57,497 nt of DNA from Prosthecobacter sp. (GTDB taxonomy: Bacteria; Verrucomicrobiota; Verrucomicrobiia; Verrucomicrobiales; Verrucomicrobiaceae): assembly GCA_030827515.1 (NCBI GenBank), contig JAUREI010000005.1:1-57497 (forward strand), given 5' to 3'. Numbering within the stretch: position 1 is the first letter of the stretch; each line of letters starts with the position of its first letter. Positions 36,809 through 44,584 of this stretch are shown here, piece after piece. Below the pieces are notes generated by a model. That model made no database searches, had not been told where the DNA came from, and worked only from the letters and a program-made list of their open reading frames with translations. Position numbers and translations under genes: made by a program.

Positions 36809-38947
36809 ATGCTGAGTCTGCTGAATTCCTGTCGCTCTGCTCCCGTGGGTCCGTCGCCCGTTCCTGGCAGGTGGTTCGCCCTCGCCCTGGGACTCGCGGC
36901 CGGTCTGGCCCCGGCGGCAACCTCCGTCTGGGATGGTGGCGCAAGCGGCCTGGGCACGTCCTGGAACAGCGCGGCCAACTGGCAGAACGACCTCTTGCCT
37001 GTCCCGTCTGCCACAACCGACCTGCTCTTTCACAGCCGCAACGGCGGCAGTGTCCTGCTGGCCCAGATGAGCCTCGGCAGCAGCCAGGTGGCCGGCCGCA
37101 TCACCTTCGATGGCGCGCTGGGCGGTCTGCCGGACCTTCTGCAGGTCGACACCAACGGCACCGGCGGCACCACGGCCCGCACCCTGACGTTGCACGGTGG
37201 CCTCACCCTGGCCAACACCTCCAGCCAAATCGTGCTGCGCGGTGCCAACGGCGACCTGACCCTGGCACTGGCTGCGGACAACCGCTGGGAAACCTCGGCC
37301 GGGTCCACCCTGCTGGCGCGGGTGCCGGTCAGCGGCAATTTTGCCCTGACGCTGGAGGGCAGCGGCACGGTGCGACTGGATGCGGCCAGCACCCACAGCG
37401 GCGGCTCGCAGGTGCAGGGCGGCACCCTGCTCGTGGGCAACAGCAGCGGTTCGGCCACGGGTTCAGGCCCCTTTGCCCTGGCAGCCGGAGCGATCCTCGG
37501 CGGCAGCGGCCGGGTGGCTCCCACCGGGACCGCCGGCCTGACCCTGGCAGGCTTGATCGCCCCCGGACTTCCGGACGAAAACTCCGGTCTCGGCACCCTG
37601 ACCCTGGCCACGGATCTGGGGGATGTTCTGTTCACTGACGAAGCCAGTCTTGAACTGCAACTCACCTCGGAGGGCGGTTCGGACCGGCTGGTCTTCGCTT
37701 CGGCGGGGGACGGCGTGCTCGACTTCTCGGCGCTCGGACCGGGTCGCCTGCGGGTGCTGTGGGCAAGCGGGGGTCAACCGGCTCTGCATGACCGCTTTGA
37801 TCTGCTCGACTGGTCGGCCGTTTCCGGCCCGGGCATTCGCGGCCTCTCCCCGGGTCTGCTCAACCTGCCGACCGACGGGTTCCAGCCCGGCTGGCAGTGG
37901 GACACCTCGCAGTTCGCCGGCAGCGGGGTCCTCACCATTGTGCCGGAACCCTCCCGATTCGGAATGCTCGGCCTGGCCGCCCTGGCAGCCTGGCGCCGAC
38001 GCCGGTCACCAGCCCGGACTGGCGACCCAGCGCCGTCGCTCGACACCCTTGTCATCCGTCAGACGCACCTCGCCATCATGGCTGGCACTGATCAGCAACA
38101 CCCCCTTCGATTGCGGACGGAGCAGCAGGGCGGTGAGACAGTCCCCATGGGCGGTGAAACGCGTCCCGGGGGTGCGGGTCTTGAGGTCAAGGCCCAGCCA
38201 TCCACCGTCCGCGGCCCCCGCCACCAGGGTGGCGGGATCAAGATACCCCAGGACCCGCACCTCGTGTCGACCCAAGGGCCGGAGCGATCCCTCCTTTTTG
38301 GCGGTGCCCTGAAGATCCCAGAGCCGGACTTCACCATCGCTGCCCCCGGAGGCCAGGCCGCTGCCGTCGGGGGTGAAGGCAAGGCTCAACACCGGCACCG
38401 GATGACCGGTGAACGTGCCCTCGACGCTGCCGGTGGCGACGTCGAACACCTTGGCGGTTCGATCGCGGCTGGCCGAGGCGACATGCCGGCCATCGGGGCT
38501 GACCGCCAGGGCCAGCACCCAGTCGGCATGAGCCTCCATGTCCCAGAGCGGCCTCCCCTCCGGCAGGGCAAAACCGCGCACCCGGTTGTCGGCACCCCCG
38601 ACCACCAGATACCTGCCATCGGGGCTGGTCACCGCACAGAGGGCGCAGTCGCGCAAACTGGCCAGGCGGCGGCGCTCACCGGCCCGGGCGAGATCCACCA
38701 GCCAGACCTCGCCGGAGCGCCCGGGCGATCCGCCCGCGACCGCCAGCAGGGGACCCCCGGCGACGAAACTGAGTCCGAGAATGCGTTCGGGCAGGTCTGC
38801 GATGCGGGCCCGCACCTTGCCATCCTCGGGATTCCAGGCCAGCACCTCATGATAACCGCTGGTGGCCAACACCTTGCCGTCGCCGTTGAGCGCCAGGGCG
38901 GTGACCGGAATTGGCCTGGGGTAGCGATCCGGCACCGGTGCACGTAG
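36809..38947 (+). CDS. PEP-CTERM protein with autotransporter-type repeat; stop missing, frame runs antisense
   Basis: The recognisable protein covers about the first 399 residues. It has a signal peptide (about 20-37), the repeat-associated motifs SVWDGGASGLGTSWNSAANW and the SGTVRLDAASTHSGG patch, and then a PEP-CTERM sorting tail: VPEPSRFGMLGLAALAAWRR with two more Arg, ending at 38005. Such tails normally end after the Arg cluster. Here the next codon is TCA (38006-38008), which is also the stop of the opposite-strand gene, and the frame stays open 313 more codons to 38947, fully antisense to the cytochrome/WD40 gene. One C-to-G change would make it TGA. The PEP-CTERM part is surely coding; the antisense tail is doubtful. 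Confidence 0.68.
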   Translation: MLSLLNSCRSAPVGPSPVPGRWFALALGLAAGLAPAATSVWDGGASGLGTSWNSAANWQNDLLPVPSATTDLLFHSRNGGSVLLAQMSLGSSQVAGRITFDGALGGLPDLLQVDTNGTGGTTARTLTLHGGLTLANTSSQIVLRGANGDLTLALAADNRWETSAGSTLLARVPVSGNFALTLEGSGTVRLDAASTHSGGSQVQGGTLLVGNSSGSATGSGPFALAAGAILGGSGRVAPTGTAGLTLAGLIAPGLPDENSGLGTLTLATDLGDVLFTDEASLELQLTSEGGSDRLVFASAGDGVLDFSALGPGRLRVLWASGGQPALHDRFDLLDWSAVSGPGIRGLSPGLLNLPTDGFQPGWQWDTSQFAGSGVLTIVPEPSRFGMLGLAALAAWRRRRSPARTGDPAPSLDTLVIRQTHLAIMAGTDQQHPLRLRTEQQGGETVPMGGETRPGGAGLEVKAQPSTVRGPRHQGGGIKIPQDPHLVSTQGPERSLLFGGALKIPEPDFTIAAPGGQAAAVGGEGKAQHRHRMTGERALDAAGGDVEHLGGSIAAGRGDMPAIGADRQGQHPVGMSLHVPERPPLRQGKTAHPVVGTPDHQIPAIGAGHRTEGAVAQTGQAAALTGPGEIHQPDLAGAPGRSARDRQQGTPGDETESENAFGQVCDAGPHLAILGIPGQHLMITAGGQHLAVAVERQGGDRNWPGVAIRHRCT

Positions 38948-39340
38948 CGGCCGCTCGACCAGGCCGGCCAGGGGCGCCTGGCGATTCTGGACGTCAAAAG
39001 TCGCCCCCTCGGCGATCCAGGCACGCAGCAACCCCAATTGGGCTTCGGGGAGCGGATCCGCCTTCTTCGGCATGCGATCGTCCTCGTCATGGGTGAGGAG
39101 AAGGCGCATCCATTCGCCCTCCCCAGGCCTGCCGGCAACCAGGGGCGGTTCACCGCTGTCGCCTGGCCGCAGCAGCTCTTCCACCGTGTCGAGGCGATAC
39201 GATCCCTTGGCCTTCTCGGCGCGATGACACTCCAGGCATTGGTCGACGAGGATGGGCGCGATCTGGCGGGTGAAGGAAACCGGGGACGCGCCGGCGGAGG
39301 CAGCGATGGCAATGAGCAGGCAGGCGACGGCAGGTTTCAC
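38006..39340 (-). CDS. Planctomycete-type cytochrome plus WD40 protein
   Basis: 444 residues with a signal peptide (MKPAVACLLIAIAASAGASP). Next comes a c-type cytochrome domain with CLECH near residue 35 and the family pattern KGSYRLDTVEELLRPGDSGEP, followed by seven-bladed WD40 propeller repeats, e.g. VLALAVSPDGRHVASASRDR and LSLAFTPDGSGLASGGSDGE. This combination is typical of PVC genomes and lies in the periplasm. Redox partner unknown. Its C-terminus (RRWVASPGW) sits exactly on the missing stop of the PEP-CTERM gene, so the two overlap tail to tail. Confidence 0.9.
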   Translation of the reverse strand: MKPAVACLLIAIAASAGASPVSFTRQIAPILVDQCLECHRAEKAKGSYRLDTVEELLRPGDSGEPPLVAGRPGEGEWMRLLLTHDEDDRMPKKADPLPEAQLGLLRAWIAEGATFDVQNRQAPLAGLVERPLRAPVPDRYPRPIPVTALALNGDGKVLATSGYHEVLAWNPEDGKVRARIADLPERILGLSFVAGGPLLAVAGGSPGRSGEVWLVDLARAGERRRLASLRDCALCAVTSPDGRYLVVGGADNRVRGFALPEGRPLWDMEAHADWVLALAVSPDGRHVASASRDRTAKVFDVATGSVEGTFTGHPVPVLSLAFTPDGSGLASGGSDGEVRLWDLQGTAKKEGSLRPLGRHEVRVLGYLDPATLVAGAADGGWLGLDLKTRTPGTRFTAHGDCLTALLLRPQSKGVLLISASHDGEVRLTDDKGVERRRWVASPGW

Positions 39341-39388
39341 GGGGACCGGTATTTACGAATGTCACGCCCGGTTTTCCTTCGGCCCGGG

Positions 39389-39838
39389 TCAAAAGGCGCC
39401 GTCGAGGGCGTCACCCACAGCGGCTTCGAAGGGCCGCGAACCGTCGCCGCCGAGCCGTTCGTCGAGCGCTTCCAGGCGCTGGATGAGGTCGGCCACCTGC
39501 CGGCGCGGGATCATGCCGCCGGCCGCCGCGCAAAAGTGTGTGCGGCAGCCAAAGGGGCGGAAGTCGTAAATCGTGCAGCGGTTGTCGACGCCGAGCGCCG
39601 GGCAGGCGCCGTCCGGACGGGGCTTGAGCTGCTTGCGACCCGCGGCACGGACACCCTTGGCGGCCAGCAGGGCCTCGCCCCGGGTCAGCACCGGCGTGCG
39701 GCCGGTCTGGCGAAACTGGCAACAGCCGGCGAGGGACCGACAGTCGCGCTCGGCCGGTCGATCGGCCAAATCCCGGTAAATCGCCCGCACCTCGGCGAGG
39801 GCGTCAGCGAGACCGGGGGACGGCTGCCTGCGGGACAC
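39389..39838 (-). CDS. YkgJ-family cysteine-cluster protein
   Basis: 149 residues. The eight-Cys pattern of the CxxCxxCC/YkgJ family is partly visible: CRSLAGCCQF, CPAL, then CTIYDFRPFGCRTHFC. The family probably binds zinc or an iron-sulfur cluster, and its role is uncertain. It starts 13 bp after the tRNA-Gly gene on the same strand and probably shares its transcript. Start is the ATG at 39838. Confidence 0.85.
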   Translation of the reverse strand: MSRRQPSPGLADALAEVRAIYRDLADRPAERDCRSLAGCCQFRQTGRTPVLTRGEALLAAKGVRAAGRKQLKPRPDGACPALGVDNRCTIYDFRPFGCRTHFCAAAGGMIPRRQVADLIQRLEALDERLGGDGSRPFEAAVGDALDGAF

Positions 39839-39851
39839 GGGAAGAAGCGGC

Positions 39852-39925
39852 TGGAGCGGGTAGTGGGAATCGAACCCACATGGCCAGCGTGGAAGGCTGG
39901 AACTTTACCATTAAGCTATACCCGC
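39852..39925 (-). tRNA. tRNA-Gly (anticodon TCC)
   Basis: The minus strand folds into a standard cloverleaf of 74 nt including an encoded CCA. The acceptor stem is GCGGGTA with TACCCGC (39919-39925 and 39856-39862). The anticodon stem CCAGC/GCTGG encloses the loop CTTCCAC, giving anticodon TCC, and the T-loop is GTTCGATTC. It decodes GGA and GGG. Confidence 0.97.
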
Positions 39926-40279
39926 ATCTCCTGAGGAGTAGCCCTCACAGTAAGCCCTTCCGAGCCGCTGTGCAACGGCGGATTTTGCCCGGGTGCCGGG
40001 GCCGAGGCCGAATATTTTGGTCTCCAACTCCCGAAAAAACCCAGCCGGAATCTGCAAAATGGATTGACGGCGAAGGAGAAAATGCGTTGAACGGTATCAT
40101 AGCCAATCGAAGCGTTTTTCTGCCTGCCGAGCCGTTCTTGGTGAAGCGACCCTGAGTTTGGCCAAAAAGTTGCTTCAAAAACCGGAAGAAAAGTTTCAAA
40201 CCTGTGTCAGACTGTGGACCCCCCTTTTTCAGGGGTCGTCAGAAAAACCGCCCAACTGCATCGTATCACTCACCGCAAC
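39926..40279. other. 354-bp region between tRNA-Gly and the sigma-factor gene
   Basis: More AT-rich than its surroundings. It holds the probable tRNA promoter (minus strand, 39947-39975). A TTGACG box at 40064-40069 and a TATCAT at 40095-40100 are 25 bp apart, too far for one sigma-70 promoter. A short open frame at 39880-40155 overlaps the tRNA and has no recognisable domain. No gene is supported. Confidence 0.55.
39947..39975 (-). promoter_or_regulatory. Possible promoter of tRNA-Gly and the YkgJ gene
   Basis: On the minus strand TTGCAC (39970-39975) and TACTGT (39947-39952) are 17 bp apart, and the predicted start would be about 15 nt before the tRNA. Each box matches the consensus at only three positions; the spacing is the better support. 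Confidence 0.3.
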
Positions 40280-41173
40280 ATGTCAAACATGGAACTCGAC
40301 GGAGGCATCAAGATCTACCTGAGGGAGATCGGCAAGACCGACTTGCTGACTCCGGAACAGGAGGTCGATCTCGCCGAGCGCATCAAGCGCGGCGACCCCG
40401 AGGCGCGCTCCCACATGATCCGCGCGAACCTGCGCCTTGTCGTCAAGATCGCCCAGGATTACGCCAACTACGGACTGCCCCTTCTCGACCTCATTTCCGA
40501 GGGCAACATCGGCCTGATGAAGGCCGTCGAACGCTTCGACCCCAACAAGGGCGGCAAGCTGTCCACCTACGCCGCCTGGTGGATCAAGCAGTCGATCAAG
40601 CGCGCGCTCGCCAACCAGTCGAAAACGATCCGCCTGCCTGTCCACATGGTGGACAAGATCAGCAAGATGCGCCGCGTCGCCATGGCGATGTCCGAGGAAC
40701 TCGGCCGCGAGCCGACCGACGACGAACTGTCCGAGGAAATCGGCATCGACCGCGCCAAGCTGAGCCAGCTCAAGGTCGCCTCGATGCGTCCGGCCTCGCT
40801 CGACGCGCCGATCAGCGACGACGACAGCACCGAGTTCGGTGAAATCGTCGGCGACGAAAACGCGCAGACCCCCTTTGACCTGCTCAGCCACAAGAACATG
40901 CACAGCCAGCTCGACGGCTTGCTGACGGTTCTTGACGAACGCGAACGCAAGATCATCGACGCCCGTTTCGGCCTCGCCGGCCAGAAGCCGCGCACGCTCG
41001 AGGAGGTCGGCCAGGAATTCGGCGTCACCCGCGAGCGCATCCGCCAGCTGCAGAACATTGCCCTGCGCAAATTGCGCCGCGCCCTGCAGAAGAAAGAGGA
41101 CCCGATTCCGAAGGCCCTGCGCAACGCCGGCGCCAAAAAGAAAAAGAAGGCGGTCGCCGACGACAAAAAGTGA
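40280..41173 (+). CDS. rpoD: RNA polymerase sigma-70 factor, RpoD/SigA type
   Basis: 297 residues from the ATG at 40280. Region 1.2 is IKIYLREIGKTDLLTPEQE. Region 2 contains the core-binding LRLVVKIAQDYANYGLPLLD and the -10 recognition KLSTYAAWWIKQSIKRALAN. Region 3 is LGREPTDDELSEEIG, and region 4 has the -35 helix-turn-helix TLEEVGQEFGVTRERIRQL. It lacks region 1.1, so it is shorter than proteobacterial RpoD and resembles small primary or RpoS-like sigma factors. A Lys-rich tail ends the protein. Whether it is the housekeeping factor cannot be proved here. A terminator begins 6 bp after the stop. Confidence 0.93.
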   Translation: MSNMELDGGIKIYLREIGKTDLLTPEQEVDLAERIKRGDPEARSHMIRANLRLVVKIAQDYANYGLPLLDLISEGNIGLMKAVERFDPNKGGKLSTYAAWWIKQSIKRALANQSKTIRLPVHMVDKISKMRRVAMAMSEELGREPTDDELSEEIGIDRAKLSQLKVASMRPASLDAPISDDDSTEFGEIVGDENAQTPFDLLSHKNMHSQLDGLLTVLDERERKIIDARFGLAGQKPRTLEEVGQEFGVTRERIRQLQNIALRKLRRALQKKEDPIPKALRNAGAKKKKKAVADDKK

Positions 41174-41175
41174 CT

Positions 41176-41784
41176 TCAGGGCGGGCCTCCGGGTCCGCCC
41201 TTTTGCTGCCGCGCCCACTCCTCCGGGGTGTTGAGGTTGTCGAGCCCCGCCTCCGCGGGCGCTGGCCGGACCACCAGCAGGTCCGCCTCCGCGCACTCAC
41301 GGAGCACGCGTTGCAGGCCTAGCCGGCCCGCCGCCAGCGCGCTTTCCAGGAACGGGCGCATGGCGGGCGCATACACGGCCGCCAGCGGTTCCAGCCCCTG
41401 GGCCGACTGCCAGCACAGCCCGCGGGCCGGGTCGGCCTGTGCCCGCCACTCGGCCAGCAGCACCGCCGGCTCAAAGCGCGGCATGTCAACCGCCAGCACC
41501 AGCAGCGGCAGGTCCATCTGAGTGCGGGCAATCGCGCCGAGCGGGCCAGTGTCGCTGCCGGGCGGGTCAAAGACCCATTCGCAGGCGGCCGCGGGTGCCT
41601 CCTCATGCAGGCCCTGCTCCACTCGGCAGCCCACCCACAGCCGGGCCGGCCCAAGAACTTCCAGCCGGGCCAGTTGCCGGCGCCAGAGGGGCTGGCCCTC
41701 CCAAGGCAACCGCGCCTTGTCGACGCCCATGCGCTCGGAACGACCGCCGGCAAGCAGCAGAGCGGCAAAGGAAGAGGCTGTCAC
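41176..41784 (-). CDS. mobA: MobA-like molybdenum cofactor guanylyltransferase
   Basis: 202 residues from a GTG start at 41784 (read as Met), directly before ASSFAALLLAGGRSERMGVD, the nucleotide-binding motif. An ATG at 41883 would overlap the divergent gene. Later motifs are LPLLVLAVDMPRFEP (metal-binding Asp) and the C-terminal LDNLNTPEEWARQQ, which is characteristic of MobA. It attaches GMP to molybdopterin to make the cofactor of DMSO-reductase-type enzymes. No other molybdenum gene lies nearby. It converges on the sigma-factor gene with 2 bp between stops. Confidence 0.85.
   Translation of the reverse strand: MTASSFAALLLAGGRSERMGVDKARLPWEGQPLWRRQLARLEVLGPARLWVGCRVEQGLHEEAPAAACEWVFDPPGSDTGPLGAIARTQMDLPLLVLAVDMPRFEPAVLLAEWRAQADPARGLCWQSAQGLEPLAAVYAPAMRPFLESALAAGRLGLQRVLRECAEADLLVVRPAPAEAGLDNLNTPEEWARQQKGGPGGPP
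41179..41204 (+). terminator. Intrinsic terminator of the sigma-factor gene
   Basis: A 9-bp stem (41179-41187 with 41192-41200, one G-T pair) with the loop TCCG and a TTTT tail. It lies inside the last codons of the convergent mobA gene. Confidence 0.8.
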
Positions 41785-41875
41785 GCCTGAACGAAAGGCG
41801 GGTGCCGACGGCCGGCAAGTCCGGAATGACGGCGAGATGAAAGCCGGCTGGAATCCTCCGGAAACCGGGTTATGG

Positions 41876-42394
41876 ATGAGCATGGCCAGGTCTCCATTTC
41901 CCCCGCGCTGGTGGCTCGCGCCGTTGCTGTATGGCACGGTCGCCCTGGCGGCGCTTGGCCTGGTGCTCGGCTTCAGTGCCACCGCGCGCGAAGTCGTCGC
42001 CCGGGCCGTGTCGATGTTGGTCGGCGCGCTCGCCACGCCCTTCATCCTGGAAACAGTCACCGCCATCACAGGTCTCGTTCTGGTCATCACGATCAATCAG
42101 TGGCGACTCAACCGCGAGGGCGACGGTTGGGTGTATCTTGCCAAGACCGAGCCCGACGCCGACAGCGTGGCCGCCGGTGCCGACCCGGCCACCGCCCGCC
42201 TGGAAGCGGTCGTCCTGACGGAGGCACCGGATGCCGCTCTCGATTTGGACGGCCGTCTCGCCATGGCCGAAGGTTATCTGGAACTCGGCCTGGCGCGCGA
42301 GGCCCTGCATCATCTGGACCGGCTCAGTCCGGCCGAGCAGGCGCACGAACGGGCTCGAAAGGCGCGTGACCAGGCCCTGGCCATGCTCGGCTGA
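41876..42394 (+). CDS. Small membrane protein with helical C-terminal domain
   Basis: 172 residues from the ATG at 41876 (MSMARSPFPPRWW); in-frame ATGs at 41837 and 41882 are alternatives. Two hydrophobic helices (WLAPLLYGTVALAALGLVLG and ATPFILETVTAITGLVLVIT) are followed by a soluble domain with a TPR-like helix pair: RLAMAEGYLELGLAREALHH and AHERARKARDQALAML. I do not recognise a family. Divergent from mobA. TPR-like helices suggest a protein-contact role at the membrane. Confidence 0.68.
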   Translation: MSMARSPFPPRWWLAPLLYGTVALAALGLVLGFSATAREVVARAVSMLVGALATPFILETVTAITGLVLVITINQWRLNREGDGWVYLAKTEPDADSVAAGADPATARLEAVVLTEAPDAALDLDGRLAMAEGYLELGLAREALHHLDRLSPAEQAHERARKARDQALAMLG

Positions 42395-42488
42395 AGGCCG
42401 AGGCGGCAAGGCGGCGAAGAAAAATCGCAATTTTTCACGGTCTCCGTCGTCTCAGGCACAGAGAATGCGGCGCTGTGCCGCGTATGGG

Positions 42489-43454
42489 ATGATGATGAGA
42501 CGCCTGCTGCTCGCCGCCCTCGCCCTCCCGGTCCTGCAGGCCGCGGAGACAGCGCCCGTGGCGCACGACGACCTGCGCGAAGTGCAGCGTCAGGTTCAGG
42601 CGCGCCTGCCTGATGTGCGGCCTTCCGTCGTTGCCATCCTCACAGGCGACGGCACCGCCAGCGGCGTCATCATCGATGCCGGTGGCCTGGTGCTGACCGC
42701 CGCGCACGTCGCCGAGCAGCCCGGCCGCGAGCTGCGCATCGTCCTCGAGGACGGCCGGCGTGTCAGTGGCACCACCCTGGGCCTCGACAAGACGACCGAC
42801 GCCGCCCTGCTGCAGCTGCATGACAGCGGCCGCAAGTGGCCGCATGTACCGGTCAACCGCCGGGTCCTGCAGGCCCAACCGGGTACCTGGTGCTTTGCCC
42901 TCGGCCATCCTGGCGGCTTCGACAAGGCGCGCGGGGTCGTGCTGCGCGTCGGTCGCATCGTCAAGCAGACCGCCAACGCCCTGCAGACCGACTGCGTGCT
43001 CATGGGCGGCGACTCCGGCGGTCCGCTGTTCAACCTGCAGGGCGAGGTGATCGGTGTGCACAGCCAGATCTGGGAGGGACGCGACGAAAACATGCATGTG
43101 TCCATGGCGCCCTTCCTGCGCGCCTGGGACGACCTGAAAAGCAGCCTCGTCATCCAAACCTGGGGCACCGGCAGCGGCGGCTACCTCGGCCTTGCCGCCG
43201 ACCTCGACGAAACCAGCGGCAGGCTTGAGGTCCTCGAGGTCTTTCCCAACTCGCCCTCGGCTCAGGCCGGCCTGCGCGCGGGCGACCGCATCCTCGCCCT
43301 CGACGACGAACCGCTGCTCAGTCTTGCCCATTTCTCCAACGCGGTGAAAACGCGCGCCGCCGGCGAGCAGGTGCGCCTGCGCGTCGACGGAACGGGCGGC
43401 GAGCGCGAGGTCGAGATCACCCTGGCCCAGCGGCCGAGCGAACCCGAGGGCTGA
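42489..43454 (+). CDS. HtrA/DegP-like serine protease with PDZ domain
   Basis: 321 residues; the start lies among three consecutive ATGs (42489, 42492, 42495). A signal peptide is followed by a trypsin-fold domain with an intact triad: His73 in VLTAAHVAEQ, Asp104 in DKTTDAALLQL and Ser176 in GGDSGGPLFNL. A C-terminal PDZ domain (about 235-321) has VFPNSPSAQAGLRAGDRILA. This is the S1C protease architecture with a single PDZ. It acts on misfolded or specific proteins in the periplasm. A 2-bp gap separates it from a catalytically dead paralogue. Confidence 0.9.
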   Translation: MMMRRLLLAALALPVLQAAETAPVAHDDLREVQRQVQARLPDVRPSVVAILTGDGTASGVIIDAGGLVLTAAHVAEQPGRELRIVLEDGRRVSGTTLGLDKTTDAALLQLHDSGRKWPHVPVNRRVLQAQPGTWCFALGHPGGFDKARGVVLRVGRIVKQTANALQTDCVLMGGDSGGPLFNLQGEVIGVHSQIWEGRDENMHVSMAPFLRAWDDLKSSLVIQTWGTGSGGYLGLAADLDETSGRLEVLEVFPNSPSAQAGLRAGDRILALDDEPLLSLAHFSNAVKTRAAGEQVRLRVDGTGGEREVEITLAQRPSEPEG

Positions 43455-43456
43455 CC

Positions 43457-44530
43457 ATGCGACCGCTTCTCCTGCTGCTCCTTCTGGGGGTCCCGCTCAC
43501 GGCCGCCGAACTGCGCGCGCCGCTGTCGCCGGAGGAACGGCGTGACGGCGCGGAAACCCTGCGCGCCCTCGAAGACGTTCGCAGTCGCATCACCGCCAGT
43601 GCGGTCCGGCTCACCACGGCCGAAGGCAGGGAGCGCGGCCTCGCCACCTGGGTGCATGCCGACGGCTACCTGCTCGCCAAGGCCAGCGAGGTGCCCGATC
43701 CAGGGGAAGTGCGCGCGCGGCTTCCCGACGGCCGTCTGGTGGCGCTGCGCGAGGTGAAACGCGACGCGGCCAGCGACCTGCTGCTGGCGCGCGCCGAGGG
43801 GGCGGCCGACATGCCGGCGGCAGCCTTTGCCGACTCCAAGCATCTGACCTTCGGCCAGTGGATCACCGCCCCGGCCCGCGACGGCAGCCTGCGGCTCGGC
43901 GTCATCAGTGCCGAACGGCGCAAAATTCCCGGTCTGGGCGCCGCCATCGGCGTGCGCATGGAGGAGCAACCGCCGGCCGGTCGCCGCGGCGTGCGCATTC
44001 TCGGTGTCGCCGAGGACAGCCCCGCCCTGGCCGCCGGTCTCGCCCAGGGCGATGTCCTGCTGCGCCTCGGCGGCCGGGAGGTGAACGACTTCCGCCAGGT
44101 CCACGAACTCATTTCCAAGCGCCAGCCCGGCGAGATGCTGGAGGTCGATTATGAGCGGGCCGGGCGCGAACGGCACGCGCGCATCCGCCTCGCCAGCCGC
44201 ACCAAGGTGCTCAACAACTGGGAGGGTGAGGACTTCGCCAACGGCGGCATCTCCCTCCGCACCGACAACTTCGCCGAAGTCCTGCAGCACGACCTGGCCC
44301 TGGCGCCGGCCGACATGGGCGGCGCGCTCCATGACCTCGACGGCCGGGCGGTCGGCCTCAACATTGCGCGGGTCGACCGTGTCACCACCTTCGCCCTGCC
44401 GGCCGAACGCTTCTGGCCGATGGTCCGCGGCTGGATCGAGGCCGACCTCCATCCCGCGCCGCCCGTCCCGGGGACCTCCAAGCCGCCGGCCGCCAAACCC
44501 GCCACCCCCAAGGCGAAGGCCAAGCCCTGA
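43457..44530 (+). CDS. Inactive HtrA-like paralogue with PDZ inside the protease domain
   Basis: 357 residues with a signal peptide (MRPLLLLLLLGVPLTAAEL). The protease fold is recognisable but lacks two triad residues: the His position is Ser77 in LLAKASEVPD, Asp107 is kept in RDAASDLLLA, and the GDSGG Ser motif is replaced by ADMGGAL (about 286-290). A PDZ domain (about 176-245; GVAEDSPALAAGLAQGDVLL) lies before the segment NFAEVLQHDLALAPADMGGA, which in active HtrA proteins precedes the PDZ. The C-terminus is Pro/Lys-rich. It probably acts as a binding or regulatory partner of the active protease next to it. The pairing is inference. Confidence 0.82.
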   Translation: MRPLLLLLLLGVPLTAAELRAPLSPEERRDGAETLRALEDVRSRITASAVRLTTAEGRERGLATWVHADGYLLAKASEVPDPGEVRARLPDGRLVALREVKRDAASDLLLARAEGAADMPAAAFADSKHLTFGQWITAPARDGSLRLGVISAERRKIPGLGAAIGVRMEEQPPAGRRGVRILGVAEDSPALAAGLAQGDVLLRLGGREVNDFRQVHELISKRQPGEMLEVDYERAGRERHARIRLASRTKVLNNWEGEDFANGGISLRTDNFAEVLQHDLALAPADMGGALHDLDGRAVGLNIARVDRVTTFALPAERFWPMVRGWIEADLHPAPPVPGTSKPPAAKPATPKAKAKP

Positions 44531-44571
44531 GGCGAGCCGCAAAAAGGCTCGCCAGCGCGCCGGCGATTTTT
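44531..44571 (+). terminator. Stem-loop after the inactive protease gene, possible terminator
   Basis: GGCGAGCC (44531-44538) pairs perfectly with GGCTCGCC (44546-44553) around the loop GCAAAAA, immediately after the stop codon. The T-run (44567-44571) is separated from the stem by 13 nt, so this is a weak terminator or an mRNA-stabilising hairpin. Confidence 0.4.
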
Positions 44572-44584
44572 CAAACTCGCGGCG

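Noticed and set aside
39880-40155. 91-codon frame across tRNA-Gly and the sigma-factor leader
   Set aside because: It overlaps the tRNA gene, and no signal or domain is visible.
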